A stretch of 64,000 bases of DNA from an uncultured Lachnospiraceae bacterium (GTDB taxonomy: Bacteria > Bacillota > Clostridia > Lachnospirales > Lachnospiraceae): assembly GCA_905199445.1 (NCBI GenBank), contig CAJKGK010000016.1, forward strand, positions 1 to 64,000, given 5' to 3'. This document shows positions 26,422 through 34,757 of the stretch, piece by piece. Under the pieces are notes generated by a model that saw only the letters and a list, made by a program, of their open reading frames with translations, had not been told where the DNA came from and searched no databases. Within the stretch, counting starts at the first letter, position 1. Every line of letters begins with the position of its first letter. Both the position numbers and the translations under genes were made by a program.

Positions 26422-27117
26422 TTACTTATAGTCCTTCCCAAGCATCGCAAATACCGTTCTAAATATAGTCGCGATTTCCCCAATGAATGAAAATTTTTTT
26501 ATACTCTCAAGGTTATATTCCATCTTTCTTGGAAGTATTTCTTCCACATACACCCGGTCCACATCATCTGCTGCTTCCAATAAATCAGCTTCATCCTTAT
26601 ATCTAATACTTGCCTCTGATGTAATTCCAGCTGGAAGAAGTAATGTTGCCATATATTCTGGCTTATATTCTTCAACATATTTTACAGCTTCCGGTCTTGT
26701 TCCAACAAAACTCATATCTCCGCTGATCAAGTCAAACACTTGTGGAAGTTCATCAAGACGACAATCTCTCAGTTTTTCTCCAACCTTTGTAATTCGACTA
26801 TCATTTCCAACTGTGACGGCAGATCCAATCTTGTCCGCATCATTCACCATTGTACGGAACTTATGTATTTTAAAATGCTTACCATTAGCAGTAACTCTCT
26901 CTTGACGAAAAAAAACTGGTCCTTCAGAATCTATCTTTATCCATATCGCTATAATTGCCATTGGTATTGACAGAATAATGAGAAGAACAATCCCACCTAT
27001 AAGATCCACTCCCCTCTTCAAAGCAAGACTTATTTTTTTCTTTTTTAAAACTTCATAATAAGATCTGACTTCATCATTTCTCATAAAATCCGGTAATTCT
27101 TCCCATTTTCTGAGCAT
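26422..27117 (-). CDS. Initiating phosphosugar transferase (PglC/WcaJ family)
   Basis: This 231-residue monotopic membrane enzyme loads the first sugar-1-phosphate onto undecaprenyl phosphate. It shows the family order: basic start, RGVDLIGGIVLLIILSIPMA re-entrant helix, GPVFFRQERVTANGKHFKIH, KFRTM, then CRLDELPQVFDLISGDMSFV, GTRPEAVKYV and LPAGITSEASI. The short form without the extra N-terminal helices resembles PglC. With the CapD/PglF-type dehydratase and DegT enzyme upstream, the first sugar may be a 2,4-diamino-2,4,6-trideoxyhexose (inference). Confidence 0.93.
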   Translation of the reverse strand: MLRKWEELPDFMRNDEVRSYYEVLKKKKISLALKRGVDLIGGIVLLIILSIPMAIIAIWIKIDSEGPVFFRQERVTANGKHFKIHKFRTMVNDADKIGSAVTVGNDSRITKVGEKLRDCRLDELPQVFDLISGDMSFVGTRPEAVKYVEEYKPEYMATLLLPAGITSEASIRYKDEADLLEAADDVDRVYVEEILPRKMEYNLESIKKFSFIGEIATIFRTVFAMLGKDYK

Positions 27118-27218
27118 TATCTAATATCCTCTCTCTAAAAATACAATCCCAGAGTTCTACAATCTCAAATCACCTGTAGTCCTACACACATTGTGATATT
27201 CTTTTAGTTTTTCTATTT

Positions 27219-27344
27219 TTAAATAGCTTGAAACTCCTGATTATTTTTTGCATATTCTCTGACACGCAGAAATCTAAGTATATTACCTCTTATCTTGAAT
27301 AATTCACCATAAAAAATAACTCTATTGATCTGATTTTCTTCCAT
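27219..27344 (-). other. Possible 41-codon fragment in the aminotransferase-PglC gap
   Basis: The 324-base gap between 27117 and 27441 is AT-rich. It holds one short open frame (start MEENQINRVIFYGELFKIRG, ending at TAA 27219-27221) with charged, protein-like composition. It lacks a ribosome site and has no recognised family. It may be the remains of a gene lost when the cassette was rearranged. Nothing else was seen in the gap. Confidence 0.2.
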
Positions 27345-27440
27345 TGACTACCATTTTATTTTTTGTTCAATATCAATAGCGTACACCTCACTTAAGTCAA
27401 TAAGAAAATTAAAACTGCTTGCCTATCCCACACGCATTCG

Positions 27441-28697
27441 TTATAAATACTCTTTAACTACATCTTTGAAATTCATAGCAACGTAATCCACATCCTCGTC
27501 CGTTAAACATGTATGAAGCGGGAATGAAATTAGATTCTCATAGTACGCATAAGCATTCGGGAAGTCTTTAATATCCCATCCCATTGCCTTATAGGCTGTC
27601 ATCATCGGAAGCGGTTTGTAGTGAACGTTTGTATTCACACCACGTTCTGCTAATTTAATAATGATTTCTCTCCTGGTTTCATCAGTGATTCCCGGTATTC
27701 TCGTGAGATACAGATGATTGGAACTTTGGAAATCATCTCCACAATGTACAAGACGTTTTATCCCAAGCTCATCACACATCGCATCATATTTTGCAATGAT
27801 TTCTTTTCTTCGTTCAAGCATTCCCGGGTAACGATCAAGCTGTCTCAAGCCAATGGCCGCCATAATATCTGTCATATTGCATTTATACCAGGGGCCGACA
27901 ATATCATATTCCCACGCACCTAACTGAGTCTTTGCAAGAGCATCTTTGCTCTGACCATGAAGAGAATACAGCTGGAACTGCTTGTAAATTTCTTCGTTAT
28001 CGATTCCTTCGATATCTCTCCATGTACTTGCTCCGCCTTCTGCTGTTGTAAAATTCTTTACAGCATGGAAACTAAAGGATGTAAAATCAGCGATTTCACC
28101 AGCCATCTTTCCATGTCTACTTGCACCTAACGCATGCGCACAATCAGCAAATACAAGAACACGTCCAATAGCCTGCTGAATTCTGGCGCCAAGGTCATTG
28201 CCTTCTTTTGCTTTAAATAAATCTTTTTTACGCTCAATAGCAGCATACAACTGATCGTAATCACAAATAATGCCACCAAGATCAACTGCTACAACGGCTT
28301 TTGTTTTTTCAGTAATTGCCTCTGCAACTTTGTCATAATCCATTTCGCAATTATCTTTCTGGCTATCTACAAAAATTACTTTTGCTCCACAATGAATTGC
28401 AGCAGATGCCGTAGCAGTATATGTATAGGCAGGCACAATTACTTCATCCCCGTCTCCTATACCACAAGTTCTAAGATTAAGTTCTTCAGCTGCAGTTGCA
28501 GAATTTAAGCATACTACTTTTGAAGTATGACAATACTCCGCAAGTCTGCGTTCCAATTCCTTTGTTCTGGGTCCGGTTGTAATCCAACCTGAGCGAAGTG
28601 CCGCAGAAACTTCCGCGATCTCAAGTTCGCTTATATCTGGCGGGCTAAAAGGTATATTTCTTCTAATTTTTTCATTTTTTGTATTAACATTTGTCAT
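27441..28697 (-). CDS. DegT/DnrJ/EryC1 sugar aminotransferase
   Basis: This 418-residue PLP enzyme begins RNIPFSPPDISELEIAEVSA and SGWITTGPRTKELERRLAEY, the standard DegT N-terminus. It has CLNSATAAEELNLRTCGIGD, DEVIVPAYTYTATASA and the PLP-lysine region FSFHAVKNFTTAEGG. It should aminate a 4-keto sugar nucleotide made by the CapD-like dehydratase, as PglE does after PglF. The ATG at 28697 is preferred because AAAGGA lies nine bases ahead; the longer in-frame form has no site and overlaps a capD remnant. Confidence 0.93.
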   Translation of the reverse strand: MTNVNTKNEKIRRNIPFSPPDISELEIAEVSAALRSGWITTGPRTKELERRLAEYCHTSKVVCLNSATAAEELNLRTCGIGDGDEVIVPAYTYTATASAAIHCGAKVIFVDSQKDNCEMDYDKVAEAITEKTKAVVAVDLGGIICDYDQLYAAIERKKDLFKAKEGNDLGARIQQAIGRVLVFADCAHALGASRHGKMAGEIADFTSFSFHAVKNFTTAEGGASTWRDIEGIDNEEIYKQFQLYSLHGQSKDALAKTQLGAWEYDIVGPWYKCNMTDIMAAIGLRQLDRYPGMLERRKEIIAKYDAMCDELGIKRLVHCGDDFQSSNHLYLTRIPGITDETRREIIIKLAERGVNTNVHYKPLPMMTAYKAMGWDIKDFPNAYAYYENLISFPLHTCLTDEDVDYVAMNFKDVVKEYL

Positions 28698-28719
28698 ATC
28701 TAAGCATCCTTTACTTTTT

Positions 28720-28887
28720 TTATGCCGGATGATAAGTTGTAACAATCTTCTGTACGCTTTCTTTGATATCTTCTTTATTCTTATCATCTAACAAATCATC
28801 TGGCTCCTGCAAAACCTTCTCGATATCAAATGGTATAGGACATCCAATATAAATTAAGTCATTCTTATTCTTGGTTATTCCTATTTT
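28720..28887 (-). pseudogene. 3' remnant of a second CapD/PglF-type dehydratase
   Basis: Just ahead of the aminotransferase the minus strand encodes NDLIYIGCPIPFDIEKVLQE and KESVQKIVTTYHPA then stop. This matches the C-terminus of CapD-type proteins; the intact copy at 29326 has NQRIFIGNPLPVDGVKLKAS and KALVKEIVPEYQ in the same place. Only about 55 codons remain. It has no start and is followed upstream by AT-rich noncoding DNA. It marks a join left by replacement of the downstream cassette (inference). Confidence 0.72.
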
Positions 28888-29325
28888 TAAAAATCCCCCC
28901 TCTTTATACCCTTTCTAAAGAATGTCCCCCGGAAAAACATTTTTTAAAATTGTCATTTGATCTAATTGAGTTCCATTTGATTTATCAAAAAACCAAACGA
29001 ACTCAATCCAAAATAAGTATTAAATTTAGTTTTAAAACAAACAATTTATATAGAACTTCGTATATAATTTTTATAAATTATATCCTTTTAATTTTTTTAT
29101 TTAAAAATTCTTCAAATAAACGCAATTTAATAATTACATCATTTTATATGCTTTTATAAAATAATTCTCAACGATATGATTTATAAAAATATTATTTGAT
29201 AAACCCCCCCCCGTAAATACTGTATATAAAAGCGCCTATGTCCCAAAAACCAAGGCTATGCATGGCACTTTTATATACAATAGGGGTTAATCCCAGGTAT
29301 TACCACCAGGACCTTTCTTATGTTC
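28888..29325. other. AT-rich junction between capD and the variable cassette
   Basis: About 440 bases with no supported gene. They hold an 8-bp inverted repeat (TTGAGTTC 28966-28973, GAACTCAA 28999-29006), duplicated CATTTGAT words, a run of nine C (29204-29212) and a long hairpin at 29221-29279. Composition is far richer in A+T than the capD gene beside it. Confidence 0.6.
29221..29279 (-). terminator. Long hairpin after capD (possible terminator)
   Basis: Arms TGTATATAAAAGCGCC (29221-29236) and GGCACTTTTATATACA (29264-29279) pair over 16 positions with one mismatch. The A and U tracts lie inside the stem, so it could end or dampen transcription in either direction. If it is efficient, LoaP-type antitermination would be needed for the genes to its left. 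Confidence 0.5.
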
Positions 29326-31155
29326 TTACCCCTTCATCTGATACTCCGGCACAATTTCTTTGACGAGTGCCTTAATGTTATCACATTCTCCCCAGGCTTC
29401 TTTATTCAGTCTGTCCAGGCTGGCTTTAAGCTTAACGCCGTCCACCGGCAGAGGATTTCCGATAAAGATTCTCTGGTTGGCTGTCTTTTGCAGGCCTTCC
29501 TCGGCCATGAGCAATTCTTCATAAAGCTTTTCTCCGGGACGCAGACCCGTAAACTCGATTTTAATATCCACATCCGGGGTAAAGCCTGACAGACGAATCA
29601 GATTTCTGGCCAGATCTACAATTTTAACCGGTTCTCCCATGTCCAAAACAAAGATCTCGCCGCCCTTGGCATAAGCACCGGCCTGAAGAACAAGGCTGAC
29701 CGCTTCCGGTATGGTCATAAAATAGCGGATAATATCCGGATGTGTAACGGTCACCGGGCCGCCGTGTGCAATCTGTTTTTTAAACAAAGGAATGACGCTG
29801 CCGTTGCTGCCCAGCACATTTCCAAATCTTACGGCTGTAAAGATCGTGTCACTTTTCTGCGCATACATCTGGATCACCATCTCGCAGAGGCGTTTACTTG
29901 CGCCCATAATATTGGTTGGGTTCACAGCCTTATCTGTAGAAATCAGTACAAAGCGTTTTGTATGATATTTATCTGCCCGCATTGCTGTTTTATATGTACC
30001 AATCACATTGTTTTTAATAGCCTCATTGGGGCTGTCCTCCATCAAAGGCACATGCTTGTGAGCGGCCGCATGATAAACAATATCCGGACGGTATGTTTGG
30101 AATACATATTCCAGACGGTTGCTGTTGCGCACCGAACCGATGAGAACGGTCAGATTCAAATCCGGATACTTATATTTAAGTTCCTGCTGAATATCGTAGG
30201 CATTATTTTCATACATTTCAAAAATAATCAGCTGCTTGACCTTATGTGCAGCCAGCTGCCGACACAGCTCACTGCCAATAGAACCGCCGCCGCCGGTGAC
30301 AAGAACAACCTGGTCCTTGACATATCCCAGCACTTCTTCTATATTCATACGAATAGGATCCCGTCCCAGCAAATCTTCGATTTCCACATCTCTTAGCTGG
30401 GAAACGTTGACCTCACCGTTGACCAGCTGATAAATACCGGGAACCGTCTGAACCTGACAGCCTGTATATTTACAAATATCCAAAATTTCTTTTTTATCCT
30501 GCTGACTGGCTGTGGGAATCGCCAGAATAATTTTATTGATTTTATACTTTTTTACAGCTTCATCAATATGTTCCCGTCCGCCGACAACAGGAACCCCATT
30601 AAGATATTTTCCTTTTTTATGAATATTGTCATCAATTAAGCATTTGACAACATCCATAATTTTATCGCTTGTCCGGTATTCCTTCAGCAAAGCCATCCCT
30701 GCGCCGCCGGCACCGATAATCATTACATTTTTCCGATTTGCCGACGCCCGGCGTTCACCGGTCATTTTAAAACGACGTAAAAGTCGATAGGACAGACGAA
30801 TAAAAGCTGTATACATAAACAGCAGCAGCCAGCCAATCATATAAAAGCCAATGGGCATTCTTTCAAAAACAATGACTGTAATGATCACTGTTAATATAAT
30901 TGACAGCATTGTCGCTGAAAATGTCCGTATAACTTCCGTTATTCCCGCATACGTCCATATACTTTGGTAAAGTTTGAAAACACAGAACACAAGCAACGTT
31001 ACAACAATACACACTGCCACAAAATACAGATAACCAATACCATAATTCTCAGGTATTTCCTGAAGCTGTAAGTCAAACCGGAACCAAAGTGCCAATCCAA
31101 AAGACAAAATGATTCCAATAACATCGAATACCGCAATTAAAAGTTTTCTTTTCAT
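29326..31155 (-). CDS. Membrane-bound nucleotide-sugar 4,6-dehydratase (CapD/PglF/WbpM type)
   Basis: This 609-residue protein has four N-terminal membrane helices (residues 1-130), a CoA-binding-like Rossmann domain (MIIGAGGAGMALLKEYRT) and a C-terminal SDR dehydratase domain: VLVTGGGGSIGSELCRQLAA, HAAAHKHVPLMEDSPNEAIK, STDKAVNPTNIMGASKRLCE and RFGNVLGSNGSVIPLFKKQI. STDKA with Met in MGASK replaces the common YxxxK Tyr, as in PglF. It should convert UDP-GlcNAc to the 4-keto-6-deoxy sugar for the aminotransferase. Its C-terminus (GLRPGEKLYEELL onward) is complete, unlike the remnant at 28720. Confidence 0.94.
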   Translation of the reverse strand: MKRKLLIAVFDVIGIILSFGLALWFRFDLQLQEIPENYGIGYLYFVAVCIVVTLLVFCVFKLYQSIWTYAGITEVIRTFSATMLSIILTVIITVIVFERMPIGFYMIGWLLLFMYTAFIRLSYRLLRRFKMTGERRASANRKNVMIIGAGGAGMALLKEYRTSDKIMDVVKCLIDDNIHKKGKYLNGVPVVGGREHIDEAVKKYKINKIILAIPTASQQDKKEILDICKYTGCQVQTVPGIYQLVNGEVNVSQLRDVEIEDLLGRDPIRMNIEEVLGYVKDQVVLVTGGGGSIGSELCRQLAAHKVKQLIIFEMYENNAYDIQQELKYKYPDLNLTVLIGSVRNSNRLEYVFQTYRPDIVYHAAAHKHVPLMEDSPNEAIKNNVIGTYKTAMRADKYHTKRFVLISTDKAVNPTNIMGASKRLCEMVIQMYAQKSDTIFTAVRFGNVLGSNGSVIPLFKKQIAHGGPVTVTHPDIIRYFMTIPEAVSLVLQAGAYAKGGEIFVLDMGEPVKIVDLARNLIRLSGFTPDVDIKIEFTGLRPGEKLYEELLMAEEGLQKTANQRIFIGNPLPVDGVKLKASLDRLNKEAWGECDNIKALVKEIVPEYQMKG

Positions 31156-31180
31156 ATCGTTCTCCCTGTTTTCTGTATTT

Positions 31181-32014
31181 CTAATTTCCGCTATGATGTC
31201 CTAACAAATTAATCACTATAGCGCAAACCAAAATTAAAGCGCCATAAACCCCTGCTGTTACAAAAAAAGTCTGAAGTCCGCTATTTATATACAGCTTCGA
31301 AAAATCGCCCAAAAGTCCGGCATTCGCTGCCGCCATTTCACTTATTCCAGTAATCATACCAATCACGGGAACACCTGCGGTCATGATACCTGCAGCCACC
31401 AAACTACGAATCAGATAAGAGAGGGTTTTTCTTCTCATTTTTACAAGGAAATAAATAAAAATCACCCCTGAAATACCGATCGCCAGCCCTACACAGCCCA
31501 GTCCCAGGCACACAGTCTGATAAAAATCCCGGATTTCTTTATAATAAATAAAAAAGTTTTGCTGAGCAGTTCTTATAAACGCCTGATCAGCCTGATCGAG
31601 GTAATTCGTAAACGCCTCGGTCTGAATCCAGGATTTTGAAATGCCTTCATTTTCCATATATATATATACCGATGCACGAATGAAATCCGACATCAGCGTT
31701 TTATTCAATTCTTCAGAATCAACACCATGAATTTTTCCTGTTGTATACTTTTTTAGTGTACCCGATAAATCAACCTCAGCCTCAAGTCCGTCAAGAACCT
31801 GTATCGGAAGTCCCGCCTGTTCTGTCAGTCCTGCAATCTGATCCATAATGTCTTCCGAAGCGGATTCATAAAATCCGCTTTGTTCCAGAAGATTTAAAAC
31901 ATGACCTTCATTGAGGAAAGACAGTTCCATAGAAAAACCCCATCCGGCCATAGTAAACATGATGGACATAATAAATGCTGTGATGATCATTAATTTTTTT
32001 CGTTGTTTTCCCAT
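31181..32014 (-). CDS. Predicted 4-TM membrane protein of the sortase module
   Basis: This 277-residue protein is of no family I recognise. One helix lies at residues 8-28 (LMIITAFIMSIMFTMAGWGF). A hydrophilic region of about 135 residues that should face outside follows (LNLLEQSGFYESASEDIMDQ, IHGVDSEELNKTLMSDF, FTNYLDQADQAFIRTAQQNF). Three further helices end in LLGHHSGN. The large loop is helical and acidic. It lies 11 bases downstream of the sortase and 25 bases before capD in the same operon, so it may help anchor or display the sorted protein or the polysaccharide. This is inference from position only. Confidence 0.6.
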   Translation of the reverse strand: MGKQRKKLMIITAFIMSIMFTMAGWGFSMELSFLNEGHVLNLLEQSGFYESASEDIMDQIAGLTEQAGLPIQVLDGLEAEVDLSGTLKKYTTGKIHGVDSEELNKTLMSDFIRASVYIYMENEGISKSWIQTEAFTNYLDQADQAFIRTAQQNFFIYYKEIRDFYQTVCLGLGCVGLAIGISGVIFIYFLVKMRRKTLSYLIRSLVAAGIMTAGVPVIGMITGISEMAAANAGLLGDFSKLYINSGLQTFFVTAGVYGALILVCAIVINLLGHHSGN

Positions 32015-32025
32015 ATTTAAACATC

Positions 32026-32727
32026 CTATTTCATAAAGTAATCTGTCAATTCAATATCCGGTCCGGATAATTTTTCAGTATACACAAAGAAGCGATGGTC
32101 TCTGCGTCCTGACGGACGGCTGAATGGATAACAGGTATAAAGTACCAGCTCACCATTTTTCTGATCAAGGTGACAAGCTTCTACTTCTGTCTCTTCTATA
32201 ATCGTATATTCTGTCACTTTAAATTCATACGTCCCATATTCTGTTGTTATCGTAATAATATCCCCGGCCTGAATATGCTCAAGCACATGGAAATAGGTCT
32301 CTGTATGACCCGAAATTAATGTTGTTCCTTCGGTTCCGGGAATCCAGCTGCCTGGGTAGGTTCCAATGCCCATATCCAGGACCGAATCATTGTCTCCAAA
32401 ATACAAAGGCGCACTCAGCCCGATGCGTTCACACACAATCGTTCCGTATTGATCGCCGATATCAGGTTCAGAAACAGATTTTACGGGCACATACTTATCC
32501 GGCTCTGTATCTGAAGACACATCCCCGGTTTGACTGGGTGTTGCTAAAACCGGCTCAATCACCACAGAATCGACAATATCCCCAGTCCGAAACAGCGTAA
32601 AAAAAACAGGTCTCTGTGAATCAATAATCGGTTGAAAAACCAGAAACCACAGCCCTGCCCCTAAGATGATGAAGATTGCCGGCATAATTATATATGCCGA
32701 CAACCAACCTGTATGCTTTCTTTTCAT
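32026..32727 (-). CDS. Class D-like sortase
   Basis: This 233-residue transpeptidase has an N-terminal membrane helix (residues 9-30), a Ser/Thr/Pro-rich linker and a sortase domain. It shows the catalytic His in TTLISGHTETYFHVLEHIQA, the catalytic Cys in LVLYTCYPFSRPSGRRDHRF and the conserved Arg after it. The GD-I-ITTEYGTYEFKVTEY strand also fits. The single N-terminal anchor and the TLxTC-like motif match class D/E sortases. The gene just upstream (32739) encodes a protein with a candidate sorting signal, and the two are 11 bases apart, so they are the probable enzyme and substrate. Confidence 0.9.
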   Translation of the reverse strand: MKRKHTGWLSAYIIMPAIFIILGAGLWFLVFQPIIDSQRPVFFTLFRTGDIVDSVVIEPVLATPSQTGDVSSDTEPDKYVPVKSVSEPDIGDQYGTIVCERIGLSAPLYFGDNDSVLDMGIGTYPGSWIPGTEGTTLISGHTETYFHVLEHIQAGDIITITTEYGTYEFKVTEYTIIEETEVEACHLDQKNGELVLYTCYPFSRPSGRRDHRFFVYTEKLSGPDIELTDYFMK

Positions 32728-32738
32728 TATCCAGTCAC

Positions 32739-33263
32739 CTATGCAAACATTTTATGATGTTTTGCATATACAACTGTACCACCAAAGGCTGCTGCGCAGA
32801 TACCTGAAATTGCAAATAAAGATGCAACACTGCCGCCGGTCTGTTTGATGGGATCATTTTCACCGTTTTCGTTGTAAACAACTGTTACAACACCATCCTC
32901 GGTATAGGTTACATGAATTCCTACAGCTTCACATGCCGCTACAATGTGATTGATCAGCTCCTGACGTAACGCTGTTCCGCTGCGTACAGCATCCACGCCG
33001 TGCAGTTCAATCTGCGAACGAACATATTCGATTTCTTTCAAAGCTGCTTCATACTGTTCGTCCGTAATTGTCCCTGTGTAATTTTCCACAGATGCACGAA
33101 CATTTTTGTATGACTGAGTTTCTGTTACCCCAAGCGATCCTGCCGCCTCATCCATAGCCGCAATCAAATCTGTCTTCTTATTCGAAGCAAAAACTGTCAT
33201 TGATGATGCAAGAACAAGAATCATGGTAAGCAGCAGTGCCGCTTTGCGCTTAAGACTTTTCAT
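32739..33263 (-). CDS. Small secreted protein with C-terminal sorting signal
   Basis: This 174-residue protein has a signal peptide (MKSLKRKAALLLTMILVLAS, likely cleaved near TVFASNK), a helical acidic body of about 100 residues and the C-terminal segment DPIKQTGGSVASLFAISGIC, followed by more hydrophobic residues and a basic end (YAKHHKMFA). This is a sorting-signal layout with IKQTGG where LPxTG is expected. The ATG at 33263 is chosen because GGAAGGG lies before it; the upstream TTG lacks a site. It sits directly before the sortase. Its function is unknown. It could be a surface anchor or sensor tied to polysaccharide export (inference). Confidence 0.72.
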   Translation of the reverse strand: MKSLKRKAALLLTMILVLASSMTVFASNKKTDLIAAMDEAAGSLGVTETQSYKNVRASVENYTGTITDEQYEAALKEIEYVRSQIELHGVDAVRSGTALRQELINHIVAACEAVGIHVTYTEDGVVTVVYNENGENDPIKQTGGSVASLFAISGICAAAFGGTVVYAKHHKMFA

Positions 33264-33324
33264 AATCCACCCTTCCTTTCTCAAGCTTCATTATTACTGA
33301 ATTTATTAAAATAAACAGTAATCA

Positions 33325-33999
33325 TTACTCATAGTTTCCATAATATTTGCCGTAATAGCCTTTTTTATGGACCTCAACTTTATTAAGAACAGCACCTAAA
33401 ATCGGACACTGTGAAAGCATCAGCTGCTCTTTGACCTTCTTAGCCAACTTCCGTCCGGTTTTATTATCCTCAATAACCATCAATGCGCCATCACATTTTT
33501 TTGCAATCAGCGCAGCATCAATCACAGACCCCAGTGGCGGGCTGTCGATAATAATATAGTCATAAACCTTTCTTAATGCCTGAACCAGCATCTCAAACTG
33601 TTTCCCCCCTAAAAGCTCTGCCGCATTAGGAACTCTTGGTCCAGAAGTAATCAAATATAAATTTTTAACATTTTCTACTTTATAAAAAATATTATCTACA
33701 TTATCCTGGCCCGTAAGGAAATGACTCAGCCCCCGCATCACCTGATCCGGATGATATCGGTTTAAAAATACAGATTTACGAATATCTGCATCTACATAAA
33801 CAACCTTTTTTCCTGACTCTGCCAGAGATTTTGCCAGCTGAAAAGAAACTTCAGACTTTCCCTCTCCTGGCATGCAGCTTGTGACAACAATCGTCTTCAC
33901 ATCAGGCCCGCTGAAGGTTATATTTGTTCTAAGTATTTTGTAGGCCTCATTCACCTGACGATTTTCCAGACTAACACCGCTTAAAGTAATATTCTGCAT
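33325..33999 (-). CDS. cpsD: CpsD/CapB-type tyrosine autokinase
   Basis: This 224-residue BY-kinase has Walker A TSCMPGEGKSEVSFQLAKSL, Walker A' KKVVYVDADIRKS and Walker B YDYIIIDSPPLG, and ends in a Tyr-rich cluster (KGYYGKYYGNYE) that is the usual autophosphorylation tail. It needs the CpsC membrane partner encoded two bases upstream and is countered by CpsB-type phosphatases such as the one at 7474. It controls chain length and export of the polysaccharide. Confidence 0.94.
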   Translation of the reverse strand: MQNITLSGVSLENRQVNEAYKILRTNITFSGPDVKTIVVTSCMPGEGKSEVSFQLAKSLAESGKKVVYVDADIRKSVFLNRYHPDQVMRGLSHFLTGQDNVDNIFYKVENVKNLYLITSGPRVPNAAELLGGKQFEMLVQALRKVYDYIIIDSPPLGSVIDAALIAKKCDGALMVIEDNKTGRKLAKKVKEQLMLSQCPILGAVLNKVEVHKKGYYGKYYGNYE

Positions 34000-34001
34000 T
34001 T

Positions 34002-34757
34002 CTAACGTTCCTCAGCCTTTCTGTGTTTATTGCTTTCTGTTTTCTGAGGCAGAGACAAGCTCTTGTTTTTATTTCCCACCTCAGGAATAAGCGCCAGCGT
34101 ATTTAATCCCAGATAACGCTCAATGTCTTCTTCGGAACGAATCTTATCATTCATAATAAACATTACGGAAATAACCGCTGCCGCAGCAAATGCACCTGCC
34201 AGGCCACCAAGAATGATATTTTTCTTCAGACTCGGACTGTCCGGATATTTGGGAAGTGTGGCACCCTCGACAAGCGTCGGGCGTTCCGCAGACATAATTT
34301 TCGGAATACTGTCAATGGTTACCGAAGCCAGTTCGTCTGCAATTTCTTTGGCTGTTTGAGGCACCGGATGCGAAACCTTTATGCGAAGAATACGGGTTCC
34401 GTCCTGATTGGACACACTGACACAGCTGTTTAACTGTTCATATGTCATATTCAATCCAAGATTGGTAATCACGGCTTCCAGATTCGGCCGGCTCTTCACA
34501 AGAACCTCATAATCCCCCGCCAGCTGGCTGCCCAGCTGTAAATCAGACACAGAAACCACTGCTGAGGAGGAGCCTGTAATATACAGCATCGTGGATGAGC
34601 TGTAAATGGGTGTTACCAGTACCGCTGTATAAATTCCAAAGGCCGCTGCTCCGGCTATAAGGCAGATCACAATCAGCCACAGCTTTTTCTTCAGAGCTTT
34701 CAGCAGAGCGACCAGATCAATCTGCATATCGTCATTTTCTTCAAATTGTCTTTCCAT
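34002..34757 (-). CDS. cpsC: CpsC/Wzz-type chain-length and kinase-activator protein
   Basis: This 251-residue membrane protein has helices at about 23-45 and 170-190, with the extracytoplasmic Wzz domain between them (YITGSSSAVVSVSDLQLGSQ, KVSHPVPQTAKEIADELASV). The proline-rich LPKYPDSPSLKKNIILGG stretch leads into the second helix, and a cytoplasmic tail follows that would contact CpsD. The ATG at 34757 has GGGAG six bases ahead; an earlier ATG (34775) does not. It overlaps the end of loaP and is followed immediately by cpsD. Confidence 0.92.
   Translation of the reverse strand: MERQFEENDDMQIDLVALLKALKKKLWLIVICLIAGAAAFGIYTAVLVTPIYSSSTMLYITGSSSAVVSVSDLQLGSQLAGDYEVLVKSRPNLEAVITNLGLNMTYEQLNSCVSVSNQDGTRILRIKVSHPVPQTAKEIADELASVTIDSIPKIMSAERPTLVEGATLPKYPDSPSLKKNIILGGLAGAFAAAAVISVMFIMNDKIRSEEDIERYLGLNTLALIPEVGNKNKSLSLPQKTESNKHRKAEER

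Noticed and set aside
28698..28787. Longer N-terminus for the DegT aminotransferase
   Set aside because: The extra 30 codons overlap the capD remnant, have no ribosome site and add a sequence foreign to the family.
29204..29212. Nine-C tract as a phase-variation switch
   Set aside because: It is not inside or directly before any open frame that I can support, so no switching mechanism can be claimed.
29740..30396. A 218-codon plus-strand frame inside the CapD-type gene
   Set aside because: Antisense to an intact dehydratase with all motifs present.
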